11,221 nt of DNA, from the NCBI GenBank assembly GCA_028684915.1, contig JAQUEZ010000198.1, positions 1 through 11,221 on the forward strand. Reading direction: 5' to 3'. Origin of the DNA: Desulfobulbus sp. (GTDB lineage: Bacteria > Desulfobacterota > Desulfobulbia > Desulfobulbales > Desulfobulbaceae). Below are positions 9,323 through 11,221 of the stretch, one piece after another. The notes under the pieces were generated by a model. It saw nothing but the letters and a program-made list of their open reading frames with translations. It was not told the origin of the DNA and did not search any database. A program made the position numbers and the translations under genes. Each line of letters opens with the position of its first letter. Position 1 is the first letter of the stretch.

Positions 9323-9489
9323 GGGACTCTTCAAAAAGATTTAAGATTTATTGTCAAATAGCGAAAAGTTCGACCGTCCTGACTTTATAAGATCTCTTTG
9401 CGGATTTGGTTATTAAGCCAAAACAACAACCTGTCAGAGGCTCTCGACAGTCTTGATATTAACATGACGACTTATTTGAAAGAGTATTG
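9323..9489 (+). other. Intergenic stretch with two hairpins
   Basis: These 167 A+T-rich bases lie between the Mo operon and the antiporter gene. An inverted repeat at 9406-9421 (TTGGTT, ATTA loop, AGCCAA, with one G-T pair) is followed by a stronger hairpin at 9431-9450. TATAAG at 9386-9391 resembles a -10 box, but no good -35 is properly spaced from it. Either an operon terminator, an antiporter leader or both may lie here. Confidence 0.4.
9431..9450 (+). other. Hairpin in the antiporter leader
   Basis: CTGTC pairs with GACAG, and inside it GAG pairs with CTC across a three-base loop after one bulged A. The sequence after it (TCTTGATATT) is not a clean T run, so it is only a weak terminator candidate. 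It ends 39 bases before the antiporter start, so it could also act in the 5' leader. Confidence 0.35.
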
Positions 9490-11031
9490 ATGTTAATATT
9501 TGAAATTACCATTGCGCTATTGGCTGGATCGACGATTTTATCGATCTTGGCCAGACGGCTTGGCATTCCGTACCCTGCGATTCTTGCTTTGGGTGGAGTC
9601 TTCATTGCATTGTTTTCGGTTCAAGGTGCGCCGAATATCAATCTGTCTCCCGAACTTATTCTGACGCTATTTGTAGCCCCGGTATTGGTGGATGCAGCTC
9701 ACGACATATCGCTTCGCGATCTTCGCAGTGAATGGCGCCCGATATCCTCTCTTGTCCTGATAGCCGTTGGGTTAACAACAATATCTGTAGCATTTACCAC
9801 ACGATATCTTTTTCCTGAAATTCCATGGGCTGCAGCAATTACCCTTGGTGCACTGCTCGCACCGCCTGATGCTGTCGCTGCAATGGCAGTTTTGCGTTAT
9901 GTCAAGCTGCCGAGCCGAGTTCGCATAGTGCTCGAAGGAGAAAGTCTGCTTAATGACGCATCTGCGCTGCTTTTGTATAAATTGGCAGTGGGAGCGATGG
10001 TTGCTGGACATTTTAGTGCGATAGAAGCGTTACCGGTATTTGCTCTTGTCGTCTTCGGCAGTGTGGTGGTTGGGTTGTTATTGGCAAAGCTGACTGGGAC
10101 GCTGGCTGGATATATAACGGATGCGCCGACATCGGTCATCTTTCAATTTGTGTTAACATTTGGTGTTTGGCTGGTTGCAGAGCAACTTCACCTTTCGGGT
10201 GTAGTAACCATCGTAGTATTCGGGATTTCGATGTCACGTTATACTACATTACAAATGCCGGCACGTTTACGTATTTCTACATTTGCAATTTGGGAGTCAG
10301 CCACCTTTGTATTGAACGTGTTAGCATTTAGCCTGATTGGCTTACAAGTTCGTCCTATTATAGGTTCTTTAGATAATATCGAAGTTTTCCATTTGTTGAC
10401 CAAATCTCTTATTATTTTGGGCGTAGTAATTGCCATACGTATTGTATGGGTAATGTTATATTCATTTATTCCTTGGAAAAGCATGTCAAGAAATACCCCA
10501 AACAGCCAACCTCCACATCCAGCGAAAGCAGGAATTGTGATTGCATGGTCTGGCATGCGTGGGATAGTAACACTGGCTGCAGCCATGGCTCTTCCAGAGA
10601 ATTTCCCATTCCGGGATTTCATTCAATTGACAGCATTTGTCGTCGTCCTGGGAACCCTGGTAATCCAGGGGCCAACCCTCCGCCCTCTTTTGGCACTGCT
10701 TCGACTGCCCACAGATGATATAGTGGGTTCCGAGATCCATCGTACACGGACGGCAGCACTCCAAGCCGCTATAGCAGAGCTAGAAAAAGAACCGTCTGCA
10801 ACAGCACAATCCATGAAGTTAGAGTACCAGAATGCGCTAGCTCTCACCTGCAAAGACGAAGATCCACATAACACAGAAGAGAATTTGATTCGCAGAAAAG
10901 TAGCAATAGCAGCGCGTCGAGCCATTCTTAACCTGCACCGGACCGGAGAAATAGGCGATGACGCCTATCGGCATGTAGAGGAAGAGTTAGATTGGTTCGA
11001 GCTAAGCGCCGGGTCACAGTATCGCACATAG
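9490..11031 (+). CDS. Na+/H+ antiporter, CPA1 (NhaP/YjcE-like) family
   Basis: This 513-residue inner-membrane cation/proton exchanger has about 12 hydrophobic segments over residues 1-400. The ion-binding region reads LLAPPDAVAA (122-131), with D127 in the CPA1 position, and EGESLLND (149-156), with the hallmark N155-D156 pair. SGMRG (354-358) holds the conserved arginine R357 of TM11. The cytoplasmic tail (about 400-513) is charged and helical, with ARRAILNLHRTGEIGDDAYR, the usual C-terminal pattern of bacterial CPA1 proteins. The ATG at 9490 is chosen over an adjacent TTG at 9487, with GAAAGAG (9478-9484) as the ribosome site. The role is sodium or potassium efflux and pH homeostasis. Codons such as ATA, TTA and GTA are far more frequent than in the Mo operon. 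It appears to be a separate transcription unit. Confidence 0.92.
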   Translation: MLIFEITIALLAGSTILSILARRLGIPYPAILALGGVFIALFSVQGAPNINLSPELILTLFVAPVLVDAAHDISLRDLRSEWRPISSLVLIAVGLTTISVAFTTRYLFPEIPWAAAITLGALLAPPDAVAAMAVLRYVKLPSRVRIVLEGESLLNDASALLLYKLAVGAMVAGHFSAIEALPVFALVVFGSVVVGLLLAKLTGTLAGYITDAPTSVIFQFVLTFGVWLVAEQLHLSGVVTIVVFGISMSRYTTLQMPARLRISTFAIWESATFVLNVLAFSLIGLQVRPIIGSLDNIEVFHLLTKSLIILGVVIAIRIVWVMLYSFIPWKSMSRNTPNSQPPHPAKAGIVIAWSGMRGIVTLAAAMALPENFPFRDFIQLTAFVVVLGTLVIQGPTLRPLLALLRLPTDDIVGSEIHRTRTAALQAAIAELEKEPSATAQSMKLEYQNALALTCKDEDPHNTEENLIRRKVAIAARRAILNLHRTGEIGDDAYRHVEEELDWFELSAGSQYRT

Positions 11032-11176
11032 CTCAAAGAACAAACTTCGAACATAGGTCTACACACATATCGAAAGCTGCGTCCCCCTCCTTCATGGGGT
11101 TGCAAGCCGGAACCGCCGAAAATTCCGTCAGCCCAACTCTCCACCCCTTGCCGTGCGATTTTTCCTTTTCATGAGC

Positions 11177-11211
11177 AGGCCCCTCATTGGGCCTCGTAGT
11201 CAAGCCCAATG
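11177..11211. repeat. Overlapping inverted repeats (alternative hairpins)
   Basis: AGGCCC (11177-11182) and GGGCCT (11189-11194) form a six-pair stem with a six-base loop. CATTGGGC (11185-11192) and GCCCAATG (11204-11211) form an eight-pair stem with an 11-base loop. The two share bases, so only one can form at a time. Neither is followed by a T run on either strand, so a classical terminator is not shown. The region lies 145-180 bases after the antiporter stop. Confidence 0.4.
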
Positions 11212-11221
11212 ATACGAAAAG

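Overview
The window looks like a moderately to highly G+C stretch from a Gram-negative bacterium. The best evidence is a Tat-exported, three-subunit molybdenum hydroxylase with a periplasmic-type iron-sulfur subunit. Protein styles and gene neighbours would suit a proteobacterium or a Desulfobacterota-like organism, but no marker gene fixes the lineage. All genes found lie on the + strand. No rRNA, tRNA, CRISPR array, transposase or integrase was seen.

Region 1 (1-4227) is a tightly packed oxidoreductase cassette. It holds the tail of an aldo/keto reductase (AKR), a Bcr/CflA-type MFS exporter, an AKR of the 2,5-diketo-D-gluconate reductase type, a second AKR that is a paralogue of the partial first gene, and a short-chain dehydrogenase/reductase (SDR). 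Gaps are 2 to 31 bases and most starts carry a clear Shine-Dalgarno sequence, so this is probably one operon that begins left of the window. The theme is NAD(P)H-dependent reduction of carbonyls plus export of small molecules.

Region 2 (4228-4725) is a gene-free, more A+T-rich spacer with a perfect 16-base palindrome, a second related A/T dyad and an open frame without a start codon. It probably holds the control region of the next operon.

Region 3 (4726-9322) is a molybdenum hydroxylase operon. It has a Tat-signal [2Fe-2S] subunit, a large molybdopterin-binding subunit, and an FAD subunit with an extra four-cysteine segment like that of the E. coli periplasmic aldehyde oxidoreductase PaoABC. 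A 135-residue helical protein of unknown function follows. The order is Fe-S, Mo, FAD, whereas paoABC has Fe-S, FAD, Mo. The two large cofactor subunits lack signals of their own, so the complex is probably exported folded on the Fe-S subunit's Tat signal. The likely substrates are aldehydes or heteroaromatics. No cofactor-insertion chaperone (PaoD/XdhC type) lies in the window.

Region 4 (9323-11221) holds a CPA1-family Na+/H+ antiporter whose gene is visibly more A+T-rich than the operon before it, flanked by short non-coding stretches with hairpins. It looks like a separate transcription unit, possibly with a different history.

The most interesting points are the Mo operon with its unknown fourth gene, the SDR with a long insertion before its catalytic tyrosine, and the palindrome in the operon spacer. 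No wholly new system can be claimed from sequence reading alone.
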